Assembly: GCA_937951615.1 (NCBI GenBank)
Contig: CALFBH010000007.1
Span: 121,557 to 185,556 of the forward strand
Length of the DNA: 64,000 bases
Source of the DNA: an uncultured Saprospiraceae bacterium
Lineage (GTDB): Bacteria > Bacteroidota > Bacteroidia > Chitinophagales > Saprospiraceae
Direction of reading: 5' to 3'
Under the pieces are notes generated by a model, which saw nothing but the letters and a program-made list of their open reading frames with translations, searched no databases and was not told where the DNA came from. Below, in pieces: positions 29,943-40,459 of this stretch; positions within the stretch are counted from its first letter, which is position 1; each line of letters begins with the position of its first letter. The translations under genes were made by a program, and so were the position numbers.

Positions 29943-30545
29943 TTAAAGCGCAGTATTATCTTTCCAATCCCAAAGCATACGGCAGGCATAAGTACTATAA
30001 GGAGACCAGGGCTGTGCAAGTTCCACCATGCGTTTTTTGAGGTCTTTTCCAGTTTCGGTAAGCTGATAGAGCTGGACCATTGCGTTTTTGATACCGAGGT
30101 CATCTACCGGAAATACATCGGTTCTTCCAAGCGAAAACATCAATATCATCTGTACCGTCCATTTGCCTACGCCTTTGATGGTTGTCAGTTGAGTAATGAT
30201 TTCCTCATCACTTTTTGCCGACCAGTCTGCTTTATCCAGTTTATGTTCTTTGAAATAAGTTGCAACATTTTTTACATAACCCGCTTTTTGATAAGATAAA
30301 CCCACACTGCGTAAAGTCTCTGTATCCGTTGCCAGAAGTTCATCAACTGTAGGTGGCCCGCCATATAAGTCGATAAAACGCCCATGAATGGTGGAGGCTG
30401 CTTTGACGGATAATTGTTGTCCGACAATAGAGCGTAACAGGTCATGGTATAGATTGCGTTCACCTTCGGTTAGTGAGAAAGGAACATCAGGAATAATAGG
30501 ACGTAGTATGGAATCTTTGGACAAGTGTTGGATGATTTCTTTCAT
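29943..30545 (-). CDS. DNA-3-methyladenine glycosylase II (AlkA-type HhH-GPD)
   Basis: 'RSIVGQQLSVKAASTIHGRF', 'LTTIKGVGKWTVQMILMFSLGRTDVFPVDDLG', 'WSPYSTYACRMLWDW'. Confidence 0.92.
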   Translation of the reverse strand: MKEIIQHLSKDSILRPIIPDVPFSLTEGERNLYHDLLRSIVGQQLSVKAASTIHGRFIDLYGGPPTVDELLATDTETLRSVGLSYQKAGYVKNVATYFKEHKLDKADWSAKSDEEIITQLTTIKGVGKWTVQMILMFSLGRTDVFPVDDLGIKNAMVQLYQLTETGKDLKKRMVELAQPWSPYSTYACRMLWDWKDNTAL

Positions 30546-30737
30546 GGGATAAAAATACGGTAAAGTATTTGCAAAAATAGTAAAATCCATGATGGTAAAT
30601 TTTAATATTTAATGTTTTTTTCAGAATCTTCACATTAGGATGAAATTTGTAATAAAAAAAGGTGAAAAAAAACGATATTTGAAAAAAATTATCTTTTTGA
30701 TTCTGAATGTTTCAAATCTTTAAAGTTTAAAAACACT

Positions 30738-31655
30738 ATGACAGAAGTAAAATGGCAAGGAGTTTATCCGGCTGTAACCACTAAATTTACCGTTGAAGGG
30801 GCATTGGATATTCCCATGTTTGTGAAAAATCTGGAAGCACAAATAGCGGCAGGCGTGGACGCCATCGTACTGGGTGGGACATTGGGCGAAGCTAGCTCTC
30901 TGAAAAATGAAGAAAAGATGGAGCTTGTCCGGCATACTGTTGAGCTTTGCGACAATCGTATTCCTGTGATTTGCAATATTGCTGAACAGACGACAAAAGA
31001 TGCCGTAGCACTGGCAGATGAAATTCAGAAAAAGGGGGCAAGCGGACTGATGATGCTTCCGCCTATGCGCTACAAATCCACCGAGTATGAAACGATGGAG
31101 TTTTTCAAAGCAGTGGCGACTTCTACCGATTTGCCGATTATGATTTATAATAATCCGGTCGATTATAAAAATGAAGTCACGCTGGATATGTTTGAAGAAT
31201 TGCTCCAATACGATAAGATACAAGCGGTCAAGGAATCGACCCGCGATGTCTCAAATGTTACCCGAATCATCAATCGTTTTGGCAACCGCCTGAAAATTTT
31301 GTGTGGCGTAGATACGCTCGCGCTTGAGAGCATCTTGATGGGGGCAGATGGCTGGGTTGCTGGTTTGGTCGATGCTTTTCCTGCGGAAACTGTTGCCATT
31401 TATCGTTTGGCGAAAGCCGGACGTCATCAAGAAGCCATTGATATTTATCGCTGGTTTTTACCTGTTTTAGAACTGGACATCAGTCCTCAACTGGTGCAAA
31501 ACATCAAACTGGCAGAAGTCGCGACAGGCATTGGCACAGAACATGTCCGCCCTCCTCGCCTCAATCTGCAAGGCGAAGAACGGGAACGGGTATTGGACAT
31601 TATTAATACAGGTTTGAAAAATCGTCCAGTCTTACCGGATTATTTAAGTTTATAA
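30738..31655 (+). CDS. Dihydrodipicolinate synthase (DapA) family aldolase
   Basis: 'GVYPAVTTKFTVEGALD', 'GTLGEASSLKNEEK', 'PIMIYNNPVDYKNEV', 'AVKESTRDVSN'. Confidence 0.88.
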   Translation: MTEVKWQGVYPAVTTKFTVEGALDIPMFVKNLEAQIAAGVDAIVLGGTLGEASSLKNEEKMELVRHTVELCDNRIPVICNIAEQTTKDAVALADEIQKKGASGLMMLPPMRYKSTEYETMEFFKAVATSTDLPIMIYNNPVDYKNEVTLDMFEELLQYDKIQAVKESTRDVSNVTRIINRFGNRLKILCGVDTLALESILMGADGWVAGLVDAFPAETVAIYRLAKAGRHQEAIDIYRWFLPVLELDISPQLVQNIKLAEVATGIGTEHVRPPRLNLQGEERERVLDIINTGLKNRPVLPDYLSL

Positions 31656-31720
31656 TTTATTGAGTTATTGAGTGGTGTACTTAATCACTCAATTAACTTA
31701 ATCAACCTAATCACTCAATC
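31656..31720. repeat. CACTCAAT/ATTGAGT-word array
   Basis: TTATTGAGTTATTGAGTGG..TCACTCAATTAACTTAATCAACCTAATCACTCAATC; same words at 60340-60410. Confidence 0.75.
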
Positions 31721-33643
31721 ATGGGCGAACATAAAGTATCTCTACTACAAGGTGGAACGGAAATGCAAAATTTCGTGCGCCATCTTCTCGATGATGTTCA
31801 GGCATTGGAATATATGCTGGACAATGACTGGTTTGAAAGCGGTGTGACCCGCATTGGTGCAGAGCAGGAAATGTGTCTGGTCAATAAACACTGGAAACCT
31901 TCTTCCAATGCGATGGATGTATTGAAAAAACTGAAACGCTATGATTGGGTAGAAACCGAACTGGCGAAATTCAATCTTGAAATTACATTGACGCCACGCG
32001 AGCTGAAAGGGAAAGCATTCAGCAAAATGGAGCAGGAGATTAAAAAACGCCTCGATATTATTCGGTCGAAGGCTGCTGAGCTGGATACTGAAATTTTGCT
32101 GACTGGCATTATGCCGACGCTCAGGAAAACAGATTTGGGGATGCACAACCTGACGCCCAAGAAGCGATATGCTGCCTTGATGGAAGCCATTAATGCACAG
32201 CTCGTCGGCAATACGTATGAATTGCGCTTAAGCGGAATAGATGAAATTCTGGTCAAACACGACTCACCCATGCTGGAAGCTTCCAACACGAGTTTTCAGG
32301 TACACCTGCAAATTGAGCCAAAGAATTTTGTCAAGATGTATAATATTTCTCAGGCACTTGCAGGTCCGGTCATTGCCACTTCCGCCAACTCACCGCTTTT
32401 GTTTGGTAAAAGGCTGTGGCATGAGAGCCGCATCGCTTTATTCCAACAGGCATTGGATACCCGAACGTCACATGATCACATGCGGGAGCGGAGTCCGCGT
32501 GTCAATTTTGGGAATGACTGGTTGCAGGATAGTGTACTCGAAATTTATCGGGAAGATATTATGCGATTCCGTGTCCTGCTGAGTTCTGACGTAACGGAAG
32601 AATCTTTGCAGAAAATCACTGCGGGTAAAATACCGGGGCTTCGTGCTTTGCAGGTTCATAATGGTACGGTGTATCGCTGGAATCGCCCTTGTTATGGCGC
32701 GCCTTCGGGCATGAAACCGCATTTGCGTATTGAGTGCCGTGTGATTCCTGCCGGACCGACTGTCGTGGATGAAATGGCTAATGCAACATTTTGGCTGGGC
32801 TGTATGGAAGGCATGGCATTAAAGTATGATGATATTAGAAAGCAGATGAGCTTTGCCGATGTGCGCGATAATTTTGCAAAAGCTTCCCGAACAGGCATTG
32901 ATTCTAAATTTACCTGGATCAAGAATAAAAAAATTACGGCTTCCGATCTGATTTTGAAAGAACTGCTACCTATTGCGGAAGCTGGGCTAAAACACCATAA
33001 GGTAGATACAAAAGATATTGATAAATACCTCGGCATCATCAAGGAACGGACGCAAAGACATTGTACAGGCGCGCGCTGGTTATTGCGTTCTTTTACCAGT
33101 ATGAAGGCAGAAACCAATACAGATGAAGCCCTCGCTGCCCTGACTGCTGTCACGATTGAAAACCAGAAAAGAGGCAATCCTGTACATGAATGGAAAATGC
33201 CTGTTTTAGAAAAATTTAAAAGCTACTCACCTTTTAGTATGGTTGTTTCTGAATTTATGAATACGGACCTCATCACGGTACAAAAAGATGATATTTTGGA
33301 CTTGGTTTCCAAGATGATGCTCTGGCGAAAAACCCGTTATATGCCCGTCGAAAATGCGAAAGGACAGATGGTTGGCTTAGTGACTTCCAGTATGTTGCTC
33401 AAACATTTTACCAATAAGGAAAGTAAATATAATGAAGACGCACCCGCGCTTGCGCAGGATATTATGATTGAAGACCCGATTGTCGTGAGTCCTGATATTT
33501 CTATTCGGCAGGCACTGAATTTGATGCAAAAACACCAGATTGGCTGTCTGCCTGTTGTCAAAGACGGAGAGTTGATGGGCATTATTACGGAGCGGCATTT
33601 TTTGCAAGTGACGGGGCGTTTATTGAAACGGCTGAAAGAGTGA
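31721..33643 (+). CDS. Glutamate-cysteine ligase-like (GCS2 superfamily) enzyme fused to a C-terminal CBS-domain pair
   Basis: 'RIGAEQEMCLV', 'HLQIEPKNF', 'LRIECRVIPAGPTVVDEMAN'; C-terminal 'NTDLITVQKDDILDLVSKMMLWRKTRYMPV' and 'DPIVVSPDISIRQALNLMQKHQIGCLPVVKDGELMGIITERHFL'. Confidence 0.82.
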   Translation: MGEHKVSLLQGGTEMQNFVRHLLDDVQALEYMLDNDWFESGVTRIGAEQEMCLVNKHWKPSSNAMDVLKKLKRYDWVETELAKFNLEITLTPRELKGKAFSKMEQEIKKRLDIIRSKAAELDTEILLTGIMPTLRKTDLGMHNLTPKKRYAALMEAINAQLVGNTYELRLSGIDEILVKHDSPMLEASNTSFQVHLQIEPKNFVKMYNISQALAGPVIATSANSPLLFGKRLWHESRIALFQQALDTRTSHDHMRERSPRVNFGNDWLQDSVLEIYREDIMRFRVLLSSDVTEESLQKITAGKIPGLRALQVHNGTVYRWNRPCYGAPSGMKPHLRIECRVIPAGPTVVDEMANATFWLGCMEGMALKYDDIRKQMSFADVRDNFAKASRTGIDSKFTWIKNKKITASDLILKELLPIAEAGLKHHKVDTKDIDKYLGIIKERTQRHCTGARWLLRSFTSMKAETNTDEALAALTAVTIENQKRGNPVHEWKMPVLEKFKSYSPFSMVVSEFMNTDLITVQKDDILDLVSKMMLWRKTRYMPVENAKGQMVGLVTSSMLLKHFTNKESKYNEDAPALAQDIMIEDPIVVSPDISIRQALNLMQKHQIGCLPVVKDGELMGIITERHFLQVTGRLLKRLKE

Positions 33644-33649
33644 TTCGTA

Positions 33650-33771
33650 GGTTTGGTAAACTTGTGGGCAGCGTTGTGAGTGGAAAGTTTGCTAAACCTA
33701 ATTATTGCTTGGGCATTGGAAGGTTTAGCAAACTCTCTCCCTTCGAAGCCGGCACTCAAGTTTACTAAACC
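33650..33771. repeat. 122-bp four-arm palindromic element, third copy (cf. 14878-14999 and 15048-15167)
   Basis: GGTTTGGTAAACTTG / AAGTTTGCTAAACCTA / AGGTTTAGCAAACT / AAGTTTACTAAACC. Confidence 0.85.
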
Positions 33772-33793
33772 AAAGTCTAAAAAAAATAAAAGC

Positions 33794-34303
33794 ATGTTTA
33801 TGACTTATAGAAAACTTCGACCTGAAGAAAGCGGGTTATATCGCAGCATTAGGCTGGAAAGCCTGCAATTATATCCTGATAGTTTTTGTTCGACTTATGA
33901 ACAACAATTGGAAAAGGAAAAATTGGGCTTTGAAAACTATATTGAAATTGAGCATCCAGATAAGTTTATCATGGGGGCTTTTAAAGAAGATGAGCTAATC
34001 GGTATTTGCGGATTCCATCGTTCTGCTGATGACTGGCACCAGCATCGGGGAGAAATTATTCAGGTCTATATTCGGGCAGGACATCAAGGGCAAAATATCA
34101 GTATGCACCTAATAAGTGCCTGCATGGAGATTGCCTTCAAACTTCCTGGACTGGAACGCATTGAGCTTGGTGTACTGTCCAGCAGCAAAGCCGCTCACCG
34201 GATTTATGAAAAATTAGGCTTTGAAGAATATGGTGTCCAGAAGAACTACCTCAAAAAAGGGGAGCTGTATCAGGATCAGATTTTTATGGTGAAAACGGGA
34301 TAA
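33794..34303 (+). CDS. GNAT-family N-acetyltransferase
   Basis: 'IIQVYIRAGHQGQNISMHLISACMEIAFKLPGLERIELGVLSSSKAAHRIYEKLGFEEYG'; start trimmed because the upstream ORF reads through the palindromic element. Confidence 0.9.
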   Translation: MFMTYRKLRPEESGLYRSIRLESLQLYPDSFCSTYEQQLEKEKLGFENYIEIEHPDKFIMGAFKEDELIGICGFHRSADDWHQHRGEIIQVYIRAGHQGQNISMHLISACMEIAFKLPGLERIELGVLSSSKAAHRIYEKLGFEEYGVQKNYLKKGELYQDQIFMVKTG

Positions 34304-34392
34304 GTTTAAGTTTAAGATTAAGTCTAAATCCTTATTAAAAGTGTTGCCAAAGGCAACACCTTATTTTAAACTTAAGCTTGAACTTATAACTC
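34303..34392. repeat. TTTAAG-word inverted array with GTGTTGCC-AAA-GGCAACAC core
   Basis: Core 34341-34359 flanked by AAGTTTAAGTTTAAGATTAAGTCTAAA and TTTTAAACTTAAGCTTGAACTTATAAC; possible bidirectional terminator. Confidence 0.85.
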
Positions 34393-35340
34393 CGCCAACG
34401 CAGCCTCAATATTCTGCCTGGCTCTTTCTTGCACCTGTGCGGTATCTGCTTTATGAAATTTTTCGCCAATAATAATTTCGTATAATTCGATATAACGTTC
34501 GGAGACGCTGTTTACAAAATCGTCTGGCATGACGGGCATTTCTTGTCCTTCTTTGCCTTGGAAGCCATTCTCCATCAGCCATTCTCGCACAAACTCCTTG
34601 GACAATTGTTTTTGCTTTTCGTCTGCTGCCTGGCGGTCTTCGTAGCCATCCAGGTAAAAATATCTTGAGCTGTCGGGCGTGTGAATTTCGTCGATTAGAT
34701 AGATTTTTTCATTGGCTTTGCCAAACTCATATTTGGTATCTACCAAAATCAAACCGCGCTCTTTTGCGAGTTCTGTACCGCGTTGAAACAATGCCTGCGA
34801 ATATTTTTCTAACTGAATATAATCTTCTTCACTGACCAATCCTTGAGCTAATATTTCTTCTCTTGAAATATCTTCATCATGCCCTATCATTGCTTTTGTA
34901 GTCGGTGTGATAATAGGACTTGGAAAACGGTCGTGTTCTTTCATGCCTTCTGGTAAAGTCACGCCGCACAGGATGCGTTTGCCCGATTTATACGTTCGCC
35001 AGGCATGACCTGTAAGGTAGCCTCTAATGACCATTTCAATAGGGAAAGTCTCACATTTAAGACCGATGGTCACATTGGGATCGGGAACATTCATCACCCA
35101 GTTGGGAACAATATCCTTCGTAGCCTCCAGAAATCGGGCTGCGATTTGGTTGAGTACCTGTCCTTTATACGGAATCGGACGTGGTAAAACATGGTCGAAG
35201 GCAGAGATGCGATCGGATGCCAGCATCACGAGGTATTGGTCGTCGATGGTGTAAACATCCCGGACTTTCCCCCGGTAAAATTTGCTTTGTCCTTTTAATT
35301 GGAAATTGGTCTGTTGAATTGATCGGCTTTCGATTGACAT
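34384..35340 (-). CDS. purC: Phosphoribosylaminoimidazolesuccinocarboxamide synthase
   Basis: '[33 protein letters not shown]', '[21 protein letters not shown]', '[11 protein letters not shown]'. Confidence 0.95.
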   Translation of the reverse strand: MSIESRSIQQTNFQLKGQSKFYRGKVRDVYTIDDQYLVMLASDRISAFDHVLPRPIPYKGQVLNQIAARFLEATKDIVPNWVMNVPDPNVTIGLKCETFPIEMVIRGYLTGHAWRTYKSGKRILCGVTLPEGMKEHDRFPSPIITPTTKAMIGHDEDISREEILAQGLVSEEDYIQLEKYSQALFQRGTELAKERGLILVDTKYEFGKANEKIYLIDEIHTPDSSRYFYLDGYEDRQAADEKQKQLSKEFVREWLMENGFQGKEGQEMPVMPDDFVNSVSERYIELYEIIIGEKFHKADTAQVQERARQNIEAALAEL

Positions 35341-35517
35341 AGTGCTTAGTCTTTATAAGTTCTTAATTTTGGCGCAAAGGTAATCAATGAGAATTAGAAT
35401 AACAATGGCAGTAGCAATTTCATTCAAATTCTGGAATAATTCTTGCGCCCAATGCAATACTCAAATCAAGATGACGTTTTTATTCGTATCTTTACTTTCC
35501 TAAAACAAAATATTAAC

Positions 35518-36270
35518 ATGAAACTGTTTACATACTTTTCTTTCACACTTATCACACTCACTTTTCTTTTTCAATCCTGTGGTGAAACTTCCGATGTCCC
35601 TATAGATTTTGGTTACGATTACTTTCCATTGGAAGTTGGAAAATACATGGTTTACGATGTAGATTCTGTGATTTATGATATCACAACGGGCAGCCCTTCT
35701 GTCACGAATAATACGCTTCAGGTACGCGAAGAAATTACCGAATCTTTTCTGGATAATGAAGGGAGAACAGTTTTTCGCCTAGAACGCGCAGAGCGAAAGA
35801 ATGCAAGTTTTGAATGGAGTGTTAAGGATGTCTGGACAACTACGGTAACAGATCGGCAGGCAGAACGTGTAGAAGAAAATCTGCGTTTTATCAAACTGGT
35901 TTTTCCAGTGAGTACTGAAACAACGCCGTGGAATGGCAATAAATTTATTGATGAAAATACCGTCATCTCTGTGGCAGGAGAAAGTGTTTCTATTTTTAAA
36001 AACTGGTTGTATGAATATCGAGCCGAAGATGAAACTGTTGAGGTCGGTGGTCAGACCTATAATGATGTAACAACTGTGTATCAAGCTGATGAAGAAAATT
36101 TGATTGAGTTACGACTGTCTATGGAACAATATGCACGAGGTGTTGGTATGATTTATCGTGAAATGAAAATTCTGGACACTCAATGTATTTCAGCTTGTAC
36201 AGGACAAACCTGGGAAGAGAAAGCCGAGAAAGGTTTTATTGTAAGACAGACACTTATAGAATATAATTGA
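35518..36270 (+). CDS. Hypothetical lipoprotein
   Basis: 'MKLFTYFSFTLITLTFLFQSCGETSD' lipobox. Confidence 0.8.
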   Translation: MKLFTYFSFTLITLTFLFQSCGETSDVPIDFGYDYFPLEVGKYMVYDVDSVIYDITTGSPSVTNNTLQVREEITESFLDNEGRTVFRLERAERKNASFEWSVKDVWTTTVTDRQAERVEENLRFIKLVFPVSTETTPWNGNKFIDENTVISVAGESVSIFKNWLYEYRAEDETVEVGGQTYNDVTTVYQADEENLIELRLSMEQYARGVGMIYREMKILDTQCISACTGQTWEEKAEKGFIVRQTLIEYN

Positions 36271-36280
36271 ATTTTAAAAT

Positions 36281-36331
36281 AAAAAAAGCACCAAATTCCA
36301 GCGACATTGCGCTTGGAATTTGGTGCTTTTT
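36281..36331. terminator. Strong bidirectional terminator
   Basis: AAAAAAAGCACCAAATTCCAgcgacattgcgctTGGAATTTGGTGCTTTTT between convergent genes. Confidence 0.9.
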
Positions 36332-36348
36332 CATTTGGAGTTTTTAGT

Positions 36349-37221
36349 TTAAAATCTTGCTCCTTTACAACTTCCGGGTTTAGTCCGTCTTCTACCGTAA
36401 TAAGAAAACTCACTAATGAAGTTATACGAAATCGTAATTCCGCCCATGAAGTAAGAATCATCATTACTGGAATTTCCACGTTTGTCGCCTGTTTCATGAT
36501 AATTTACAGGTTCACCGCCAAGATATTCGCCTGAACGATTTGCCAATGCAGCAATGAGCTGACCTCGACTGCTTGACTGAATCAGAATTTCAGGATCTAC
36601 ATAGGCGCCACTGGCATCATCCAGATGGTCTGTGAACGTTTTGCGTAAGCCTAATTCCAAGCCAATATTTAGGTTTTCCACGATAGCAAATTTCACTCCG
36701 CCTCCAATTGGAATTGAAATTTCTATACGATTATATTTTTTGGAGTAGCCAGAAATACCTTGTCCTTCTGTACCTAAAGGCTGTAGTTCATACCAATTGT
36801 CCTGATATTCTGCTTTTGGATTGTGGTGAAAAACCGCAGCACCCAGAAAAACAAAAGGAGAAACTCTGCTGTACAAATTGGCAGGTTGATAACCTATAAT
36901 ATTAAACTCGCCACGTACACCAAACTCAGAAATATCTGATCGAAAACTCAGGTTTCTTTCCTTCAGTGCTGCAGAGCTTTGATTCGCATCATCTCCGCTG
37001 ATTCTTCCACGATAGAAATGTGCTTTGACTGTCCAGAAATCATTAGGACTATATCCTGCAAACAAACCATAAGCAGCTTGAATTTCCTGTAAAGTCATAG
37101 AATTGGGCGCAAGGTCACCCTGGTAAAAAGACGCGCCAGCAAACAATCCAACCTCACCATATTGAGCATTGGACATAAAGGGAATTGTCCCTATCAAAAG
37201 CAAAATGAGTAATTTTCTCAT
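36349..37221 (-). CDS. Outer-membrane beta-barrel protein (DUF6089-like)
   Basis: Signal peptide, 'QYGEVGLFAGASFYQGDLAP', 'ISIPIGGGVKFAIVENLNIGLELGLRKTFTDHLDD'. Confidence 0.75.
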   Translation of the reverse strand: MRKLLILLLIGTIPFMSNAQYGEVGLFAGASFYQGDLAPNSMTLQEIQAAYGLFAGYSPNDFWTVKAHFYRGRISGDDANQSSAALKERNLSFRSDISEFGVRGEFNIIGYQPANLYSRVSPFVFLGAAVFHHNPKAEYQDNWYELQPLGTEGQGISGYSKKYNRIEISIPIGGGVKFAIVENLNIGLELGLRKTFTDHLDDASGAYVDPEILIQSSSRGQLIAALANRSGEYLGGEPVNYHETGDKRGNSSNDDSYFMGGITISYNFISEFSYYGRRRTKPGSCKGARF

Positions 37222-37409
37222 GTAGTTTAGTAGTTATTTTTAAAATCAGTGCAAAAGTACAAGTTCTTAGTCAAAAAGTATTCCATGAAATGAATAAACT
37301 GTATTTTTAACAATCTTGTGTGATTGTTTATTGTCAGACACACGAAATATGACAAATAAAACGTTTTATGATTCCTGACTAATCGAACTTTAATCTTCAA
37401 ATTTGAAAA

Positions 37410-37931
37410 ATGAAATATTATCTGTTATTGAGCTTGGTGACCGTTACTTTATTTGCACAATGCAAAAAAGACAATAGCCTGTTTGATATGCCTTACCTCA
37501 ACGATGAAATGGAAATCCCTCCTGGTATTCCGCCGCTTCCATTTCAGAACATTGAAACACCTACGCCCATTATTACCCGCTCAGCAACTGTTTTCGAAGG
37601 CTATGGCTATACTGCTGAAGATGTCAAACTTATCACAGCAAGTGGCATAAGGCTCGATGTCCTGACTGCCGGAACCGATTTTGCCTTTCTCGAAAGAGCC
37701 TTTCTGCTTATTCGTGGCGAAGATGGTACCGAAGCCGAAATTGGTTATTTGGAATTCATTCCAAATAATCAGGGTCCATCACTCAATCTCATTCCTTCTA
37801 CTACAGACGTAACGGATATACTAAAAGGTACATATTTTGACGTGATTTTTAAGATGGAACCTCGTTATAGTCCAACACAACGGATTGAACTTAGGCTGAA
37901 TCTGGAGTTTAATGCTTTTGCGGAAGGGTAA
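37410..37931 (+). CDS. Hypothetical lipoprotein/secreted protein
   Basis: 'MKYYLLLSLVTVTLFAQCKKDNSLF' lipobox-like. Confidence 0.7.
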   Translation: MKYYLLLSLVTVTLFAQCKKDNSLFDMPYLNDEMEIPPGIPPLPFQNIETPTPIITRSATVFEGYGYTAEDVKLITASGIRLDVLTAGTDFAFLERAFLLIRGEDGTEAEIGYLEFIPNNQGPSLNLIPSTTDVTDILKGTYFDVIFKMEPRYSPTQRIELRLNLEFNAFAEG

Positions 37932-37934
37932 ATC

Positions 37935-38024
37935 GATGAGAGAATGAGTAGATGAAAAATGAATGAGTGAATGAATGAATGAGTAAATTGTCTGATTCAC
38001 TCATTCTCCCATTCATTCATTTCA
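37935..38024. repeat. GAATGA-word / TCATTC-word inverted array
   Basis: GATGAGAGAATGAGTAGATGAAAAATGAATGAGTGAATGAATGAATGAG ... TTCACTCATTCTCCCATTCATTCATTTCACC. Confidence 0.85.
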
Positions 38025-38027
38025 CCC

Positions 38028-40454
38028 TTACTCCGTCTTGATACGGTTACTTTCATCTTCTAGTCCTGTTTTGCGTTTGCGACTTTTCACTTTCTCATTG
38101 CCAAACAAATAAGAGAAATTGACTCTCAGGCGTCGGCTATCCCAGCCACCACTGGCATCCATGTATAAGTCGCCAAACTGTGACACACCACTCCAGGCAT
38201 TGGTTTTAAATACATCACTCAGAGAAAGTTTGATTTTGCCTTTTCCGTCCAAAATGCGTTTTTGTATGCCGATGTCCATGCTGCCCATTGACTTGGTTTT
38301 CATATTGCCGCCCCAAACAGAAGGCGTAACAAACCAGCCTGACAATTCAAGGGAAATATCCTTTGGCAACTTGAAGGTCTGCTGACTATAAGCGTTAAAA
38401 GTCGTGGCGCGAACGTCAATGATTTTCCCATCACCAAAGTCTGCTTTATTGTGCAGGTGGAAAAATGTCAGGCTTGTGTAGCTGCTCCACCAGTCTTTAA
38501 ACGGAATTGGCGCAGCAAGATTGATACTATAGTGATCCTGCACAGCAATGTTTTCCCAGGTAATAAAACTGGCGTTCTCATTATTGTCATCAATATCTAT
38601 CAAGCGAGTAATGACGTTATTTGTCCGGCTATAACTCAGCGTTGTGTTGAGGCTGTAATTATAAGCATGGCGTATCTGGAAATTATTGGTGTATTCTGGT
38701 TTTAGATTGACATTGCCCTTTTCAAAAGTCAGCTCATCCAGTCTGGTTTCAAAAGGATTCAAATCCTGATAAGAAGGACGATTGATACGACGGCTATAAC
38801 TAGCATTGAAGCTGTGTTTGTCATTCATCTGATACGACAAACCTGCTGAGGGAAATAGGTCGATATAATGATCGTCATCTGTCTGACCTCCGCCTGTCTG
38901 AAAAGTAGCCAGTTCGCCCTGCCAGTTGGTTTGCTCGGCGCGTAAGCCTGCATTGATGCCTACTTTTTTGACTTGCGTCGAATAATTCAAATAGCCAGCA
39001 TTGACATTCTCTTTATAAATAAACTGATTGCTCAAGTCTCCGTCTAAGAACCGCGTTTGATTGATGACATTATAAAATGAAAATATATTGTCAGTCGTCA
39101 CATAAGCTGTTTTGATGCCTGCTCCAACTTTGCCTTTGAAGGCAGCTTGTTCATAGTCCATTTTGAAAGTATAAATGTCTATGTCTGTCGGATAGACATT
39201 CGCATAAGTCTGCTCACGTAACACCTCTGCTTCGGCTGCATCTTTGTAAAAATTGGGCTGTAAAGCTTCATTCCGGTTTCTAAACATACCATAGTCGACA
39301 TCTATGTTTAAAGTAGTTTCCTTGCCATTGTCAAACTGATAATTCAGGTTCAGGTTATTATTATCCCGATTACCCATTTCTATACTATTGGCAATCAAAA
39401 CACTGTCTATTTGTGTTGCACCAATCATAGAAATAGGGGTGCGGCTGTCGCTGTTAAAATCCCTGACATTGGTATAGCCGTTCACCAGAAAACCGATGGT
39501 ATGTTTGTCATTGATAAAATAATCGCTGCCGACTTTATAATTATGTCCGCCCCATTCATTGAGCATATCTGTGCGGGTGTCAAACACCATTCCAGTCTGC
39601 TCGCGATAGAGGTTCATGTAATTGGTGCTTTCTCCGCGATTATAGCCATAACTTCCAAATACATTAAGTTGTTTATTGCGATAATTGCCGCTTAGTGAGC
39701 CATTATATTGCATTTTTTCTCCAACAGAATAGCCCAGATTCAGGCTGGCATTAGAGCCAAGTCGCTGGTCTTTTTTCAGGCGAATATTGATGATGCCTGC
39801 ATTGCCTTCTGCATCGTATTTCGCAGATGGATTGGTAATGATCTCAATCGCATCAATCTGGTCAGCCTGCAAGGTTTTGAGGAAAGCGGATAAGTCGTCA
39901 CCACTCAGCGGACTTTCTTTGCCGTCGATATAAACTCTGACACCACTCTTGCCCAGCAGGTTGATGTTCTCATTATTGTCAATCATGACGCCAGGAGATT
40001 TTCGGAGGAGTTCGAGTCCATTATCACCAGAAGAATTGATTGTGCCAGAGACGTTGAACACCATTTTGTCCGGCTTCATTTCCAGCATGGGGCGTTGTGC
40101 GGTGACGGTGACGCCTTCCAGCTTGTTTTCCATGACCTTCATTTGAATGTCTGGTAATGTATATTTGGATTCCTTCAACTCAAATTCATCTGAATAGTAA
40201 TTGTCAAAGCCAATAAAGCTGACCATAATCTGATATTTTCCGTAAGGAATACCAGCGATTTCAAATCGACCATTTTCATCCGCAATTCCACCTTTTATCA
40301 TGCTGCTGTCAGCAGGCGATTGTAGAATGACATTGGCATATAGTGCCGGTTGATTTTCTGATTCGTAGATTTGTCCTGTAATAGATCCATTGGATTGTGC
40401 GTGTAAGGTGAGACCCATAAAGAGACAAAGGGATAGTGTGAATATTTTAAGCAT
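38028..40454 (-). CDS. TonB-dependent receptor-like outer-membrane beta-barrel protein with N-terminal carboxypeptidase-regulatory-like domain
   Basis: 'GSITGQIYESENQPALYANVIL', plug 'LRKSPGVMIDNNENINLLGKSGVRVYIDGKE', 'IDAIEIITNPSAKYDAEGNAGIINIRLKK'. Confidence 0.9.
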   Translation of the reverse strand: MLKIFTLSLCLFMGLTLHAQSNGSITGQIYESENQPALYANVILQSPADSSMIKGGIADENGRFEIAGIPYGKYQIMVSFIGFDNYYSDEFELKESKYTLPDIQMKVMENKLEGVTVTAQRPMLEMKPDKMVFNVSGTINSSGDNGLELLRKSPGVMIDNNENINLLGKSGVRVYIDGKESPLSGDDLSAFLKTLQADQIDAIEIITNPSAKYDAEGNAGIINIRLKKDQRLGSNASLNLGYSVGEKMQYNGSLSGNYRNKQLNVFGSYGYNRGESTNYMNLYREQTGMVFDTRTDMLNEWGGHNYKVGSDYFINDKHTIGFLVNGYTNVRDFNSDSRTPISMIGATQIDSVLIANSIEMGNRDNNNLNLNYQFDNGKETTLNIDVDYGMFRNRNEALQPNFYKDAAEAEVLREQTYANVYPTDIDIYTFKMDYEQAAFKGKVGAGIKTAYVTTDNIFSFYNVINQTRFLDGDLSNQFIYKENVNAGYLNYSTQVKKVGINAGLRAEQTNWQGELATFQTGGGQTDDDHYIDLFPSAGLSYQMNDKHSFNASYSRRINRPSYQDLNPFETRLDELTFEKGNVNLKPEYTNNFQIRHAYNYSLNTTLSYSRTNNVITRLIDIDDNNENASFITWENIAVQDHYSINLAAPIPFKDWWSSYTSLTFFHLHNKADFGDGKIIDVRATTFNAYSQQTFKLPKDISLELSGWFVTPSVWGGNMKTKSMGSMDIGIQKRILDGKGKIKLSLSDVFKTNAWSGVSQFGDLYMDASGGWDSRRLRVNFSYLFGNEKVKSRKRKTGLEDESNRIKTE

Positions 40455-40459
40455 AGTTT

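Noticed and set aside
33680-33793. GNAT N-terminal extension MESLLNLIIAWALEG...
   Set aside because: Lies entirely in the four-arm palindromic element
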